A DNA stretch of 5,826 nt from Chloroflexota bacterium (GCA_025350285.1 JANXYE010000300.1:1-5826), one strand, 5' to 3'. Positions 1-5,826 are shown, counted from the stretch's first letter. Numbers and translations are program-made. The notes: a model not told the origin generated them from the letters alone.

Positions 1-548
1 GCTCCCGGCCTACGTGGGTCCCTCTTCACGCGCAACCAGGAAAAGGATGTCGCGCGGCTATCCCGCACCAGGTGCACGGTGCGCACGTCGAGCCCCGGCA
101 TCGTCGCAAGCAGCAGCCCATACGAAGGGTTCTTGGACGAATCGACGATGGTGGAGGCACCCGCGGCGTTGGCCACAGCCGCGTAGAGCCGCCCCCGCGT
201 CTCGGCAAACTCATCCCGCGCCCGCCGCAATCTGCCCCTGAGCTGATCCGGCCGGAGCAGCGCCCGAGTGTGGCGCGCCTTCAGCAGCCACTCCTCCTGG
301 GCGTTCAGGCGGCGCGCTTCAGCGGCGATCATCGCGGGAAAGGCGTCTCCAACCACTCGCCGCCAGAATAGGCAGACGGAGAACGGTTCGCCGCAGCCGC
401 AGAAGCGATCCTCGATGAAGCCCATCGACCAGAGGTGGCGGAGTTCGCCCACAGAGACCGCGCCCGGTGTTGCACCGAGCAGGCGGTCCAGGAGCGTGCT
501 CCCAGAGCGCGTGTACCCGCCGATGTAAACGACGCGAAGCCCGCTCAC
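1..548 (-). CDS. Sulfotransferase, subtype A, fourth of the array (partial, C-terminus beyond window)
   Basis: Likely a cytoplasmic PAPS-dependent sulfotransferase (Sulfotransfer_3-like fold) that moves a sulfuryl group to an unknown acceptor. About 182 residues are visible, and the frame is open to base 1. The start must be the GTG at 548-546: an in-frame TGA lies five codons upstream (563-561) and no other start codon intervenes. A GAGG at 562-559 gives a 10-nt spacer, and a second GGAG abuts the GTG. The N-terminal phosphosulfate-binding loop is GGYTRSGSTLL (residues 10-20). The cysteine motif FCGCG (49-53) is followed by C59-L-F-W, where the three paralogs have C-P-F-W. IVDSSK is at 134-139 and HLVRDSRA, the likely 3'-phosphate-binding segment, at 159-166. 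It resembles the first array member most in its N-terminal half. The missing C-terminal third should contain the GNPMR motif. The family call is secure; the acceptor is unknown. Confidence 0.9.
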   Translation of the reverse strand, partial: MSGLRVVYIGGYTRSGSTLLDRLLGATPGAVSVGELRHLWSMGFIEDRFCGCGEPFSVCLFWRRVVGDAFPAMIAAEARRLNAQEEWLLKARHTRALLRPDQLRGRLRRARDEFAETRGRLYAAVANAAGASTIVDSSKNPSYGLLLATMPGLDVRTVHLVRDSRATSFSWLRVKRDPRRPG

Positions 549-609
549 CTCCGCCCAACCTCAATCGTGAGTCCCTCAGACGTGAACCGTAGTCCGCAAA
601 TCGTGAATT

Positions 610-813
610 TCACCGTTCCGGCGTCTGTGTGAGCACCGCGATCGCCGTGCGGGCTTTATCGGCTCGGCGCTCGCTCGCGGTGATCGTCCGCTTGTAGTCG
701 CGGATCTCTTCGTCGCGCGAGCGGTTGTCGCTGCACACCTGGCTGAAGCCGATGCCAACGCCGGCGGCGGCGAAGAGGATGCATCCGGCGAAGATCAGGA
801 GGCGCGGCTTCAG
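610..813 (-). CDS. Small single-span membrane protein, probable CTG start
   Basis: Function not recognised. The 67-residue product has a basic N-terminus (KPR), one hydrophobic span (about residues 5-23) and a charged, probably helical tail (about 28-58, rich in Arg, Asp and Glu). My hand count gives G or C at the third position in 58 of the 66 codons after the start, against 12 of 24 in the same frame just upstream (885-814). Coding in this frame therefore seems to begin close to 813. The best start is CTG at 813-811, which overlaps the TGA of the preceding sulfotransferase as CTGA, with GAGGG at 824-820 and a 6-nt spacer. An upstream GTG at 885 is possible but would overlap the sulfotransferase by 76 nt and fits codon use poorly. 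The tail may face outward. A lipobox-like IFAGC at residues 7-11 is an alternative, but it sits too early for a normal lipoprotein signal. It could be a membrane anchor or partner for the neighbouring enzymes, which is inference. Confidence 0.72.
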   Translation of the reverse strand: MKPRLLIFAGCILFAAAGVGIGFSQVCSDNRSRDEEIRDYKRTITASERRADKARTAIAVLTQTPER

Positions 814-1787
814 TTCGATCCCTCGTCTCTGGCGAACGACGCCTTGAATGGCCCGATGTAACCATAGCGGAGCAGCAGTGGCCACGTCCGGCGCGTGACG
901 AGCCGCCGGTCGCGAGCGTCCATCTCCGTCCGCCAGCGGTCATCGCGGCGCACCAGCACCTCGCCCCGGTCGAAGCGCATCGGGTTCCCGAGAATCGTGT
1001 GTGTGGGGAGCAGCCGAAACGTGTGGGGCTTCAGGCCGCGCGGCGGCGCGGCCGGCGCCGGGTGCCCCGCGAAGCGCAGGATCCGTTTCGTCCAGGCAGA
1101 CGGCGCGGCGACGAACGCCTCGTAGTTAAGCGTCAGCAGGCGGTCCGTGAACCGCCAGGCGCCCTCCATCTGGAGGCTGCGGGCGACGAATCGCGAGGCC
1201 GACAGGGCCGCCGGGTAGCGGGGCATGAGGACGGACCCGCCGCCCACCCGGCGGGTTTCTTTCGCCATCGACCAGGAGTGGGCGATCGCCCGGCTGTCAC
1301 GTACCAGGTGCAAGGCTCGCACTTCGAGGCCCGGGACCGCCGCCAGGGCGGACCCATAGCGCGGCACTTTTGACGAATCGACGATGAGGTCCGCGCCCGA
1401 AACGGCCGCTATCGCGCGGATGACGCGGGCGCGTTCTTCGGCGAAGCGGCCGAAGTCCGGGCGCCGCCGTTGACGCATGAGCTGCGGCCAGCGCACGGCG
1501 AGGCCCCGGTGGTGGTAGAGGACGTTTCGCTGGGTCTGGGCGAAGCCGGATGCGCGGGCGGCATCGACCGTACCGAACGCTTCCGCGACGACATCCCTCC
1601 AGAACGGGCAATCCGCGAACAACAGCCCGCAGCCGCAGAACTCATCCCTCTGCATATCGCGCTTCCAGAGCGCCCACAATTCGCCCACCGAACAGACGCT
1701 GGGAACGCTGCCGAGCATACGGTCGGTCAACGTACTGCCGGAGCGACCCGAGCCGCCGATGAACAGGACCTTCACTGGCTCAGGCAC
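810..1787 (-). CDS. Sulfotransferase, subtype B, third of the array
   Basis: Likely a soluble PAPS-dependent sulfotransferase of 325 residues, with no signal peptide or membrane span. The phosphosulfate loop is GGSGRSGSTLTDR (residues 11-23). The cysteine motif FCGCG (50-54) pairs with CPFW (60-63), IVDSSK is at 135-140 and HLVRDSRA at 160-167. The C-terminal HTILGNPMR motif is at 263-271, and RYGYIGP lies near the end. The GTG start at 1787 is preceded by GGGAG (1800-1796) with an 8-nt spacer. It overlaps the end of the upstream sulfotransferase gene by 8 nt, so translational coupling is likely. A second in-frame GTG at 1775 is possible but would shorten the strand that leads into the loop. 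Its closest visible relative is the preceding subtype B gene: both carry a K-E-x-R-R segment, an L-Q-M-E segment and GNPMRFDRG. The acceptor is unknown; glycan or glycolipid is suggested by context. Confidence 0.93.
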   Translation of the reverse strand: MPEPVKVLFIGGSGRSGSTLTDRMLGSVPSVCSVGELWALWKRDMQRDEFCGCGLLFADCPFWRDVVAEAFGTVDAARASGFAQTQRNVLYHHRGLAVRWPQLMRQRRRPDFGRFAEERARVIRAIAAVSGADLIVDSSKVPRYGSALAAVPGLEVRALHLVRDSRAIAHSWSMAKETRRVGGGSVLMPRYPAALSASRFVARSLQMEGAWRFTDRLLTLNYEAFVAAPSAWTKRILRFAGHPAPAAPPRGLKPHTFRLLPTHTILGNPMRFDRGEVLVRRDDRWRTEMDARDRRLVTRRTWPLLLRYGYIGPFKASFARDEGSN

Positions 1788-2757
1788 GGTGCTTGCTCCC
1801 GGCCAACGGCAGCGGCCCGACGTAACCGTAGCGCAAGAGCATCGGCAGCGTGATGGCCGTCACCGTACGCCGTTCTCGGGCCGCCAGTGCGCGTTTCCAT
1901 TCGTCGTCCAGGCGGACGGCTATCCGGCCGCGGTCGAAGCGCATGGGGTTGCCGAGGACGGTGTGCTGCACAGGCAGATCGACCTCGCCGGCGGCCGCGG
2001 AGGCCGGTAGTGCGTCATGCCCGGCGAACCGCAGAACGCGACTGACCCACCACTCGGGCCGTTCCACGAACGCTTCGTAGTGCAGGCGCATGCGGCGGCC
2101 CGTGAAGAGCCAGAGGCTCTCCATCTGGAGGTTCTTCGTGATCCATAGGAGCGCGGCGTCGCGGGCGGAGATACGCGGCATGTAGTCGAGTTGGCCGGGG
2201 ACGCGCCGTACCTCTTTCACCTTCAGCCAGGAGAAGGCCACCGCGCGGCTGTCGCGGACGAGATGCACCGCCCGTACGTCCAGTCCCTCGACCTGTCCAA
2301 GGGCCGCGCCGTACAGCGGGCCTTTCGACGAATCGACTACGAGTGACGCGCACGAAACCTTCGCTACGGCGCGTATCAGTTTCAGCCGGGCCTCGGCGAA
2401 CATCTCGAAGTCCTGGGCGTCTCCGCCGCGACGAAGCAGCGCGAAGCGCAGAGGGAGCGCCTTGCGCAAGGGCACCAGCAAGCGGTCCTCGGCCGCGGCA
2501 ATCGCGTCGAGCCCGAGAACATCAAAGCCGCCGAATGCTTCGTCAGCTACCGCCCGCCAGAACGGACACGAACGGATGCGTTCGCCACAGCCGCAAAGCT
2601 CGTTGGCGACGGCTCCGCGCCGCCAGAACTTGCGGATCTCGCCGACCGAGACCACTCCGGGCGCGCTCCCCAGCATCCGGTCGAGCAGGGTGCTGCCCGA
2701 GCGGCCCATGCCGCCAATAAAGAGGACGCCAACCTCACCGGGAGTACCGCTGGTCAT
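1780..2757 (-). CDS. Sulfotransferase, subtype B, second of the array
   Basis: Likely a soluble PAPS-dependent sulfotransferase of 325 residues. The phosphosulfate loop is GGMGRSGSTLLDR (residues 15-27). The cysteine motif is LCGCG (54-58) with CPFW (64-67), VVDSSK is at 140-145 and HLVRDSRA at 165-172. The C-terminal HTVLGNPMR motif is at 265-273, followed by RYGYVGP. I chose the ATG at 2757, 32 nt after the upstream stop, because it places the loop about 15 residues in, as in its paralogs. No convincing Shine-Dalgarno precedes it, and an in-frame GTG at 2781 (8 residues longer) cannot be excluded. The frame stays open to 2874, but that would run into the previous gene. The 3' end overlaps the next sulfotransferase start by 8 nt. 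The Trp-rich segment that ends in LHYEAFVERP resembles the equivalent part of the third array member. Confidence 0.93.
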   Translation of the reverse strand: MTSGTPGEVGVLFIGGMGRSGSTLLDRMLGSAPGVVSVGEIRKFWRRGAVANELCGCGERIRSCPFWRAVADEAFGGFDVLGLDAIAAAEDRLLVPLRKALPLRFALLRRGGDAQDFEMFAEARLKLIRAVAKVSCASLVVDSSKGPLYGAALGQVEGLDVRAVHLVRDSRAVAFSWLKVKEVRRVPGQLDYMPRISARDAALLWITKNLQMESLWLFTGRRMRLHYEAFVERPEWWVSRVLRFAGHDALPASAAAGEVDLPVQHTVLGNPMRFDRGRIAVRLDDEWKRALAARERRTVTAITLPMLLRYGYVGPLPLAGSKHRA

Positions 2758-2789
2758 GCGGTCATGGTCGAGCGCCGCCACTCTACTGA

Positions 2790-3740
2790 CTACCGGTAGC
2801 CGTACCGCAGAAGCCCCGGCCAGGTGAGGGCTGTGATCACGAGGTGATCGCGCCGCGAGAGCGCCGTCCGCCACTCGAGGTCGGGCTGCACGATGGTGGG
2901 ACCGTGGTTCATCCGCATCGGATTCCCCGCGAGCGTGTGTTGCACGCCGAGGTCGAACGCGCCGCCGGCCCCCGGCGCCGGAGTCGCGCCATCGACCCCG
3001 GCGAATTCCAGCACGCGTCGCGTGTGGCGGGCTGGGTCAGCCGCGAGATCTTCGTAACGGAGGCGAAGGTAGCGCCGGCGGGAAGCCCAGGCCGCCTCTG
3101 TGAGGGCATTCAGGGCGAGCCAATTGACCGCGACAATGCCGGCGCCGCGCGAATACTGGTACCGCGCGCGCCCCTCCCGCGACGGGTCTCGCTGACGTGC
3201 GACTGAGTGCGCGGTGGCCCTGCTGTCCCGTACCAGGTGGACCGTGCGCAGGTCGAAGTCGCCCAGCGCTCGGAGGGCGATGCCGTACGGCGGATACTTG
3301 CTGGAATCGACGATGGTGTGCGCGCCGGAAATGGCCGCGATCGCCCGGTAGAGCCGCCGGCGCGTCGATGCAAACTCGCGGAAGGCCCGCCGTGCGTCCG
3401 CCAGCGGGAGCGCCCGTGCCGCGACGAACGGCGCCCACTTGAGCCGGAGGAGGCCGTCCTGCCTGGCGGCGATGGCGGCCGGATCTCCCGGGATGCCATC
3501 CGGGAACGCCTTCGCCACGACCGCCATCCAGAACGGGCAGGAGAGGAAGCGGTCGCCGCAGCCACAAAACTGGTTCTCGCGAAAGCCGAGCGTCCAAATC
3601 CAGCGCAGCTCGCCGACGGCGCAGACGCCACCGGCCGCCCCCAGCAGGCGGTCGAGCAGCGTGCTCCCGGAGCGCCCCATCCCGGCGATGAAGACCACGC
3701 GCGGATTCCGACTTTCGTCCCGTTTCGCTGCGCGGTTCAT
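2790..3740 (-). CDS. Sulfotransferase, subtype A, first of the array
   Basis: Likely a soluble PAPS-dependent sulfotransferase of 316 residues. A basic N-terminal stretch leads into a beta strand and the phosphosulfate loop GMGRSGSTLLDR (residues 20-31). The cysteine motif FCGCG (58-62) pairs with CPFW (68-71), IVDSSK is at 143-148 and HLVRDSRA at 168-175. The C-terminal HTLAGNPMR motif is at 268-276, and the protein stops right after RYGYR. The paralogs carry a further 10-15 residues at this end. The ATG at 3740 is 11 nt after the glycosyltransferase stop. A GTG at 3752 that overlaps that stop (TAGTG) is the alternative and would add four residues. Neither has a strong ribosome binding site, so translation may depend on coupling. 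After HLVRDSRA it carries A-H-S-V-A where the others have [AS]-[FH]-S-W-[LS], a local difference near the expected active-site cleft. Confidence 0.93.
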   Translation of the reverse strand: MNRAAKRDESRNPRVVFIAGMGRSGSTLLDRLLGAAGGVCAVGELRWIWTLGFRENQFCGCGDRFLSCPFWMAVVAKAFPDGIPGDPAAIAARQDGLLRLKWAPFVAARALPLADARRAFREFASTRRRLYRAIAAISGAHTIVDSSKYPPYGIALRALGDFDLRTVHLVRDSRATAHSVARQRDPSREGRARYQYSRGAGIVAVNWLALNALTEAAWASRRRYLRLRYEDLAADPARHTRRVLEFAGVDGATPAPGAGGAFDLGVQHTLAGNPMRMNHGPTIVQPDLEWRTALSRRDHLVITALTWPGLLRYGYR

Positions 3741-3751
3741 GGCGCTTAACA

Positions 3752-4762
3752 CTACCGCCGCACCGTGGTGCGCGCGCGCCCACCCGCCGCGCGCCGTACC
3801 GCGGTTCGAAAACGCCCCCGTAGGGCCTCACCAAGGAAGCCGCGGCGCGCCATCAGTACACGTGCCAGCCATCGGGGCATGAGCCGCTCGGGGTCGTATG
3901 GTCCGCCGGTGCGGCCGAGAAGCCCGTCCCAGGCGCCGGCAAGGGCGGCCTCGGCGAACGCTCCCTCGCCCCGCGCGCGATGCCGGGTGGCCTGGCGGAT
4001 CGCGGCGCTGACTGTACGAACCGAGAACCGTGGCCACGCGGCGATGGGCGCGTATGTGCGCTGGAAGAGCAGCTTGTTTCGCAGGCGGAAGTAGATTGCC
4101 GCCGCACCTCGCGCCCGGATGCGTGGCTCGAACGCGTGCCGTACCACCGCCCTGTCGCAATACGCCGCGTCGAACCCTGCGTCGTCGGCCCGCAGGCAGA
4201 AGTCGTCGTCGTCGCAGTAGAAGAAGTAGCGTGGGTCGAGCAGGCCAATGCGCTCGATCACTTCGCGCCGGATGAAGAGTGCGGTGCCCGGCAGGAAGAG
4301 GGCCGTCTCGGGGCGAACGCGCCGTGGCCGGGCGCCAGGGCGTCCCCGCGCCGGCGGATAGGGGCCATCCGGCCCGAACACCACGCGCCCATCGGCGTCA
4401 ACGAGGTAAGGGCTCACGAGCCCCGGCCGATCCGGCTCATCCGCGCGGGCCACCAGTTCGCCGAGGACGCCCGGGCCGAACTCCGTGTCGTCGTTGAGCT
4501 GCCAGGCGAATTCGGCCGGGCCTTTCAACATGTACCGTAGCCCCCGGTTTACCCCGCCGGTGAACCCCGTGTTCGTCGTCTGCTGGAGGATCGTGGCTGA
4601 TGGCCAAAGAGCCCGCACGACCGCCAGGCTCCCGTCCGTGGAGCCGTTGTCGATGACGATCAGTTCGAAATCGGTGAACGTCTGGCGCTGGAGGCTCTCA
4701 AGGCACGCCCCGATCCGGTCCGCGCTCTTCCAGCAGAGGACGATCACCGCAACGCGCGCCAC
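3752..4762 (-). CDS. Family 2 glycosyltransferase (GT-A fold)
   Basis: A 336-residue glycosyltransferase that probably transfers a sugar from a nucleotide-sugar donor to a lipid-linked or polysaccharide acceptor at the inner face of the membrane. It has the family 2 layout seen in many rhamnosyl- and galactofuranosyl-type enzymes. The N-terminal strand is VAVIVLCW (4-11), IDNGSTDGS is at 37-45 and NTGFTGGVNRG at 64-74. LNDDT (89-93) occupies the metal-binding DxD site. LPGTALFIRR is at 157-166 and YFFYCDDDDFCLR at 179-191, in the place of the usual acceptor or base motif, with H209 downstream. The basic C-terminal region shows no clear membrane span. I chose the GTG at 4762 because it gives the normal MARVAVIV-type N-terminus. 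The frame continues to 4855, but that would pass through a terminator hairpin. It is the first gene of the sulfotransferase run, only 11 nt from the next start. Donor and acceptor are unknown. Confidence 0.92.
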   Translation of the reverse strand: MARVAVIVLCWKSADRIGACLESLQRQTFTDFELIVIDNGSTDGSLAVVRALWPSATILQQTTNTGFTGGVNRGLRYMLKGPAEFAWQLNDDTEFGPGVLGELVARADEPDRPGLVSPYLVDADGRVVFGPDGPYPPARGRPGARPRRVRPETALFLPGTALFIRREVIERIGLLDPRYFFYCDDDDFCLRADDAGFDAAYCDRAVVRHAFEPRIRARGAAAIYFRLRNKLLFQRTYAPIAAWPRFSVRTVSAAIRQATRHRARGEGAFAEAALAGAWDGLLGRTGGPYDPERLMPRWLARVLMARRGFLGEALRGRFRTAVRRAAGGRARTTVRR

Positions 4763-4769
4763 CTGAAGG

Positions 4770-4775
4770 ATGGTA
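4770..4775 (-). promoter_or_regulatory. Candidate -10 element (TACCAT) for the glycosyltransferase-sulfotransferase unit
   Basis: On the minus strand TACCAT (TAnnnT form) ends 7 nt before the GTG start of the glycosyltransferase, and that GTG has no Shine-Dalgarno at normal distance. This spacing is the pattern known for leaderless promoters in actinobacteria and Deinococcus, where transcription starts at the start codon itself. A promoter is needed somewhere between the upstream terminator and this gene, which leaves only about 45 nt. No clear -35 element is visible, so the call is tentative. Confidence 0.3.
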
Positions 4776-4807
4776 GAGCCGCCCTCGTAAGGTGCTGGTC
4801 GCGCGCG

Positions 4808-4837
4808 AAAAACGCCCCGGCCAATCGGCCGGGGCGC
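4808..4837 (-). terminator. Rho-independent terminator of the secreted-protein gene
   Basis: A perfect 10-bp GC-rich inverted repeat (arms 4813-4822 and 4827-4836, 4-nt loop) is followed on the minus strand by five T residues (4812-4808). It lies 38 nt after the stop of the secreted-protein gene and before the glycosyltransferase, so it separates the two transcription units. On the plus strand the hairpin is followed only by a short TTT, so activity in that direction would be weak. Confidence 0.88.
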
Positions 4838-4874
4838 TTTCGAGAGTGAGTGCACGAGGGATGGCGTGCCGGGG

Positions 4875-5354
4875 TTAGTTGACGGCGGCCGGTGTGGTCG
4901 CGGGCTGGTGGCGCTCGCCCTTGTGCGGGCGGCCTTCGTTCACGATCTTCGTGATCCGCTCGACGAGCTGGCTCTTGATCTTCGTCGCCTGTTCGCTTGT
5001 GATCTTGCCGTCGGCGAGGGCCTTATCGACGGCTGTGTTCGCCTGCGCGACCGCGTTGTCGATGACGGTCTGGACGCTGACGGTGTGCTCGGTGGCCACC
5101 TGGGCGATGGTCTTGCCGGACTTGAGCTCCTTCGCAAGGTCCTTCGCGTCGATGCCGATGGTCGCGGCGGCGTTCGTCACGAGCGCCTTCGCGGCGTGGA
5201 TGCGCGGATGGCCGGGACGGCCGGCCGCGTCGGTCGCCCCGGAGCCGCCACTTCCGCCGCCGGGCCCGACGGCGAGGACGCCGCCCACGACGCTGACCGC
5301 GAGGACAGCCGAGAGGGCGAGGGCAATGACTTTGGTCTTGCCGATGATCTTCAT
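4875..5354 (-). CDS. Small secreted protein with DUF2680-like helical domain
   Basis: The 159-residue product has a basic N-terminus (KIIGKTK) and a hydrophobic stretch (residues 9-29) typical of a Sec signal peptide, then a Gly/Ser-rich linker (about 30-40). A helical domain covers about residues 54-140. It reads as TIGIDAKDL then LKSGKTIAQVATEH then a V-S-x-x-x-V segment, followed by ADGKITSEQATKI. This phrasing matches short domains of DUF2680 type found in exported proteins of Gram-positive bacteria, whose function is unknown. The tail is basic and Pro/Thr-rich. The ATG at 5354 is favoured over the upstream in-frame start at 5384 because AGGAG (5366-5362) sits 7 nt before it and the signal peptide then begins correctly. 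It appears to be a single-gene unit closed by the terminator about 40 nt downstream. Nothing ties it functionally to the sulfotransferase run. Confidence 0.88.
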   Translation of the reverse strand: MKIIGKTKVIALALSAVLAVSVVGGVLAVGPGGGSGGSGATDAAGRPGHPRIHAAKALVTNAAATIGIDAKDLAKELKSGKTIAQVATEHTVSVQTVIDNAVAQANTAVDKALADGKITSEQATKIKSQLVERITKIVNEGRPHKGERHQPATTPAAVN

Positions 5355-5361
5355 TTCGAAA

Positions 5362-5366
5362 CTCCT
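5362..5366 (-). promoter_or_regulatory. Strong ribosome binding site of the secreted-protein gene
   Basis: AGGAG on the minus strand with a 7-nt spacer to the ATG at 5354. It is the best Shine-Dalgarno in the window and decides the start against the upstream in-frame codon at 5384. I see no convincing promoter hexamers in the roughly 110-nt gap (5355-5466) upstream. Confidence 0.8.
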
Positions 5367-5466
5367 GTGGTTGTGCGAGGTCATCCGCGTTTCGCGAGCG
5401 CCTCATCACAGCAATGGAGGCGGCGCCAGCGAAGGTGACGGGCGCTTCGGGACTACCATCGCCGGT

Positions 5467-5781
5467 TTACCGGTGCTTTTCGATCCAACGGCCGCGGAAG
5501 AGGAGGAGGTCGCCGCTCTTCACGCTCACGCTGGCAGGACGCTCGCGGACTTCGTTGTGGATGCCGTAGGGGCTGAAGTTGGCGGCATAGTCCGTGAGTT
5601 CCCAGCGGAGGCCACGTGTCGTCACGCCGCTACAGGGCCCGATCCCGATCAGCGACACGACGGTCCCCGGTGGCGCGTCGATCGTGGCCGTGCCGGAGAC
5701 GCGCGAGATATCGAAGTCGTCGTCGTGGATGTGGATCTCTTCGTGGACGTGGCCCGTCACGACCACGCTCCATCCAGGCAC
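5467..5781 (-). CDS. Small protein of unknown function with His/Asp-rich segment (start uncertain, may extend past window edge)
   Basis: Not recognised. The frame is open from the window edge (5826) to a TAA at 5467. My hand count finds G or C at the third position in 10 of the first 19 codons from the edge but in 18 of the next 19. Coding may therefore begin near the GTG at 5781 or the GTG at 5766, the latter with a GGA about 6 nt upstream. A partial gene that enters from outside remains possible. The predicted protein of about 100 residues looks rich in beta strands. It contains HVHEEIHIHDDDFD, with four His and several acidic residues that could bind metal, then a Gly/Val/Ser-rich stretch with a single Cys. 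It ends in LLLFRGRWIEKHR. No signal peptide or membrane span is visible in the in-window part. Confidence 0.6.
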   Translation of the reverse strand: MPGWSVVVTGHVHEEIHIHDDDFDISRVSGTATIDAPPGTVVSLIGIGPCSGVTTRGLRWELTDYAANFSPYGIHNEVRERPASVSVKSGDLLLFRGRWIEKHR

Positions 5782-5826
5782 CTGCTCTCGGTAACAAGCT
5801 ACCTGCGGATATCCCAACCAAGAGCA

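Noticed and set aside
2758..2874. N-terminal extension of the second sulfotransferase to 2874
   Set aside because: It would overlap the end of the preceding gene by 85 nt and add a disordered leader that the paralogs lack.
3207..3749. Long plus-strand open frame (180 codons) opposite the first sulfotransferase
   Set aside because: It lies wholly antisense to a gene with clear family motifs. Its product is Arg/Pro/Ala-rich with no domain, as expected from a high-GC shadow frame.
3037..3834. Minus-strand open frame of 265 codons in another frame of the first sulfotransferase
   Set aside because: Arg/Gly/Pro-rich shadow with no motifs. The true frame carries all the sulfotransferase motifs.
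3980..4540. Long plus-strand open frame (186 codons) opposite the glycosyltransferase
   Set aside because: Antisense shadow of the glycosyltransferase, with no recognisable domain or ribosome binding site.
4763..4855. N-terminal extension of the glycosyltransferase to a start at 4855
   Set aside because: The extension would be encoded by the terminator hairpin and has no homology-like features. The GTG at 4762 gives the usual family N-terminus.
4866..5438. Plus-strand open frame (190 codons) opposite the secreted-protein gene
   Set aside because: The minus-strand gene has a signal peptide, a recognisable domain, AGGAG and a terminator. The antisense product is low-complexity Asp/Gly/Arg.
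5460..5473. Short CCGG-TAAA-CCGG inverted repeat at the end of the right-edge gene as a terminator
   Set aside because: The stem is only about 4 bp and no T-tract follows on the minus strand.

Overview
The window is high-GC bacterial DNA. Every gene I can support lies on the minus strand, so transcription runs from high to low coordinates. GC-rich third codon positions, frequent GTG starts, tightly packed genes and an actinobacterial-looking small secreted protein suggest an actinobacterium or another high-GC soil or water lineage. No rRNA, marker gene or mobile element fixes the taxon, so this is inference.

Layout in transcription order. (1) At the right edge is a small protein of unknown function with a His/Asp-rich segment (about 5781-5467); its true start is uncertain. 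(2) Next is a separate unit: a 159-residue secreted protein (5354-4875) with a strong ribosome binding site and its own rho-independent terminator (hairpin about 4837-4808). (3) Immediately after the terminator begins a dense run. It starts with a family 2 glycosyltransferase (4762-3752), followed by three complete PAPS-type sulfotransferases (3740-2790, 2757-1780, 1787-810). Then comes a 67-residue single-span membrane microprotein (813-610) that overlaps the last of these by 4 nt. A fourth sulfotransferase (548 to beyond base 1) is cut by the window edge.

The four sulfotransferases are clearly paralogous. They share the N-terminal GxxRSGST loop, a CGCG-x6-C-[PL]-FW cysteine motif, the VDSSK motif and the HLVRDSRA motif. 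The three complete ones also share a C-terminal GNPMR motif. By eye they fall into two subtypes in the order A-B-B-A, which suggests repeated duplication. With the leading glycosyltransferase, the simplest reading is a cytoplasmic pathway that assembles a glycan or glycolipid and sulfates it at several positions. The acceptor cannot be read from sequence, and no PAPS-synthesis, polymerase or export gene is visible here.

The points most worth a second look are the four-sulfotransferase array itself, the CTG-started membrane microprotein between two array members, and a possible leaderless GTG start for the glycosyltransferase.
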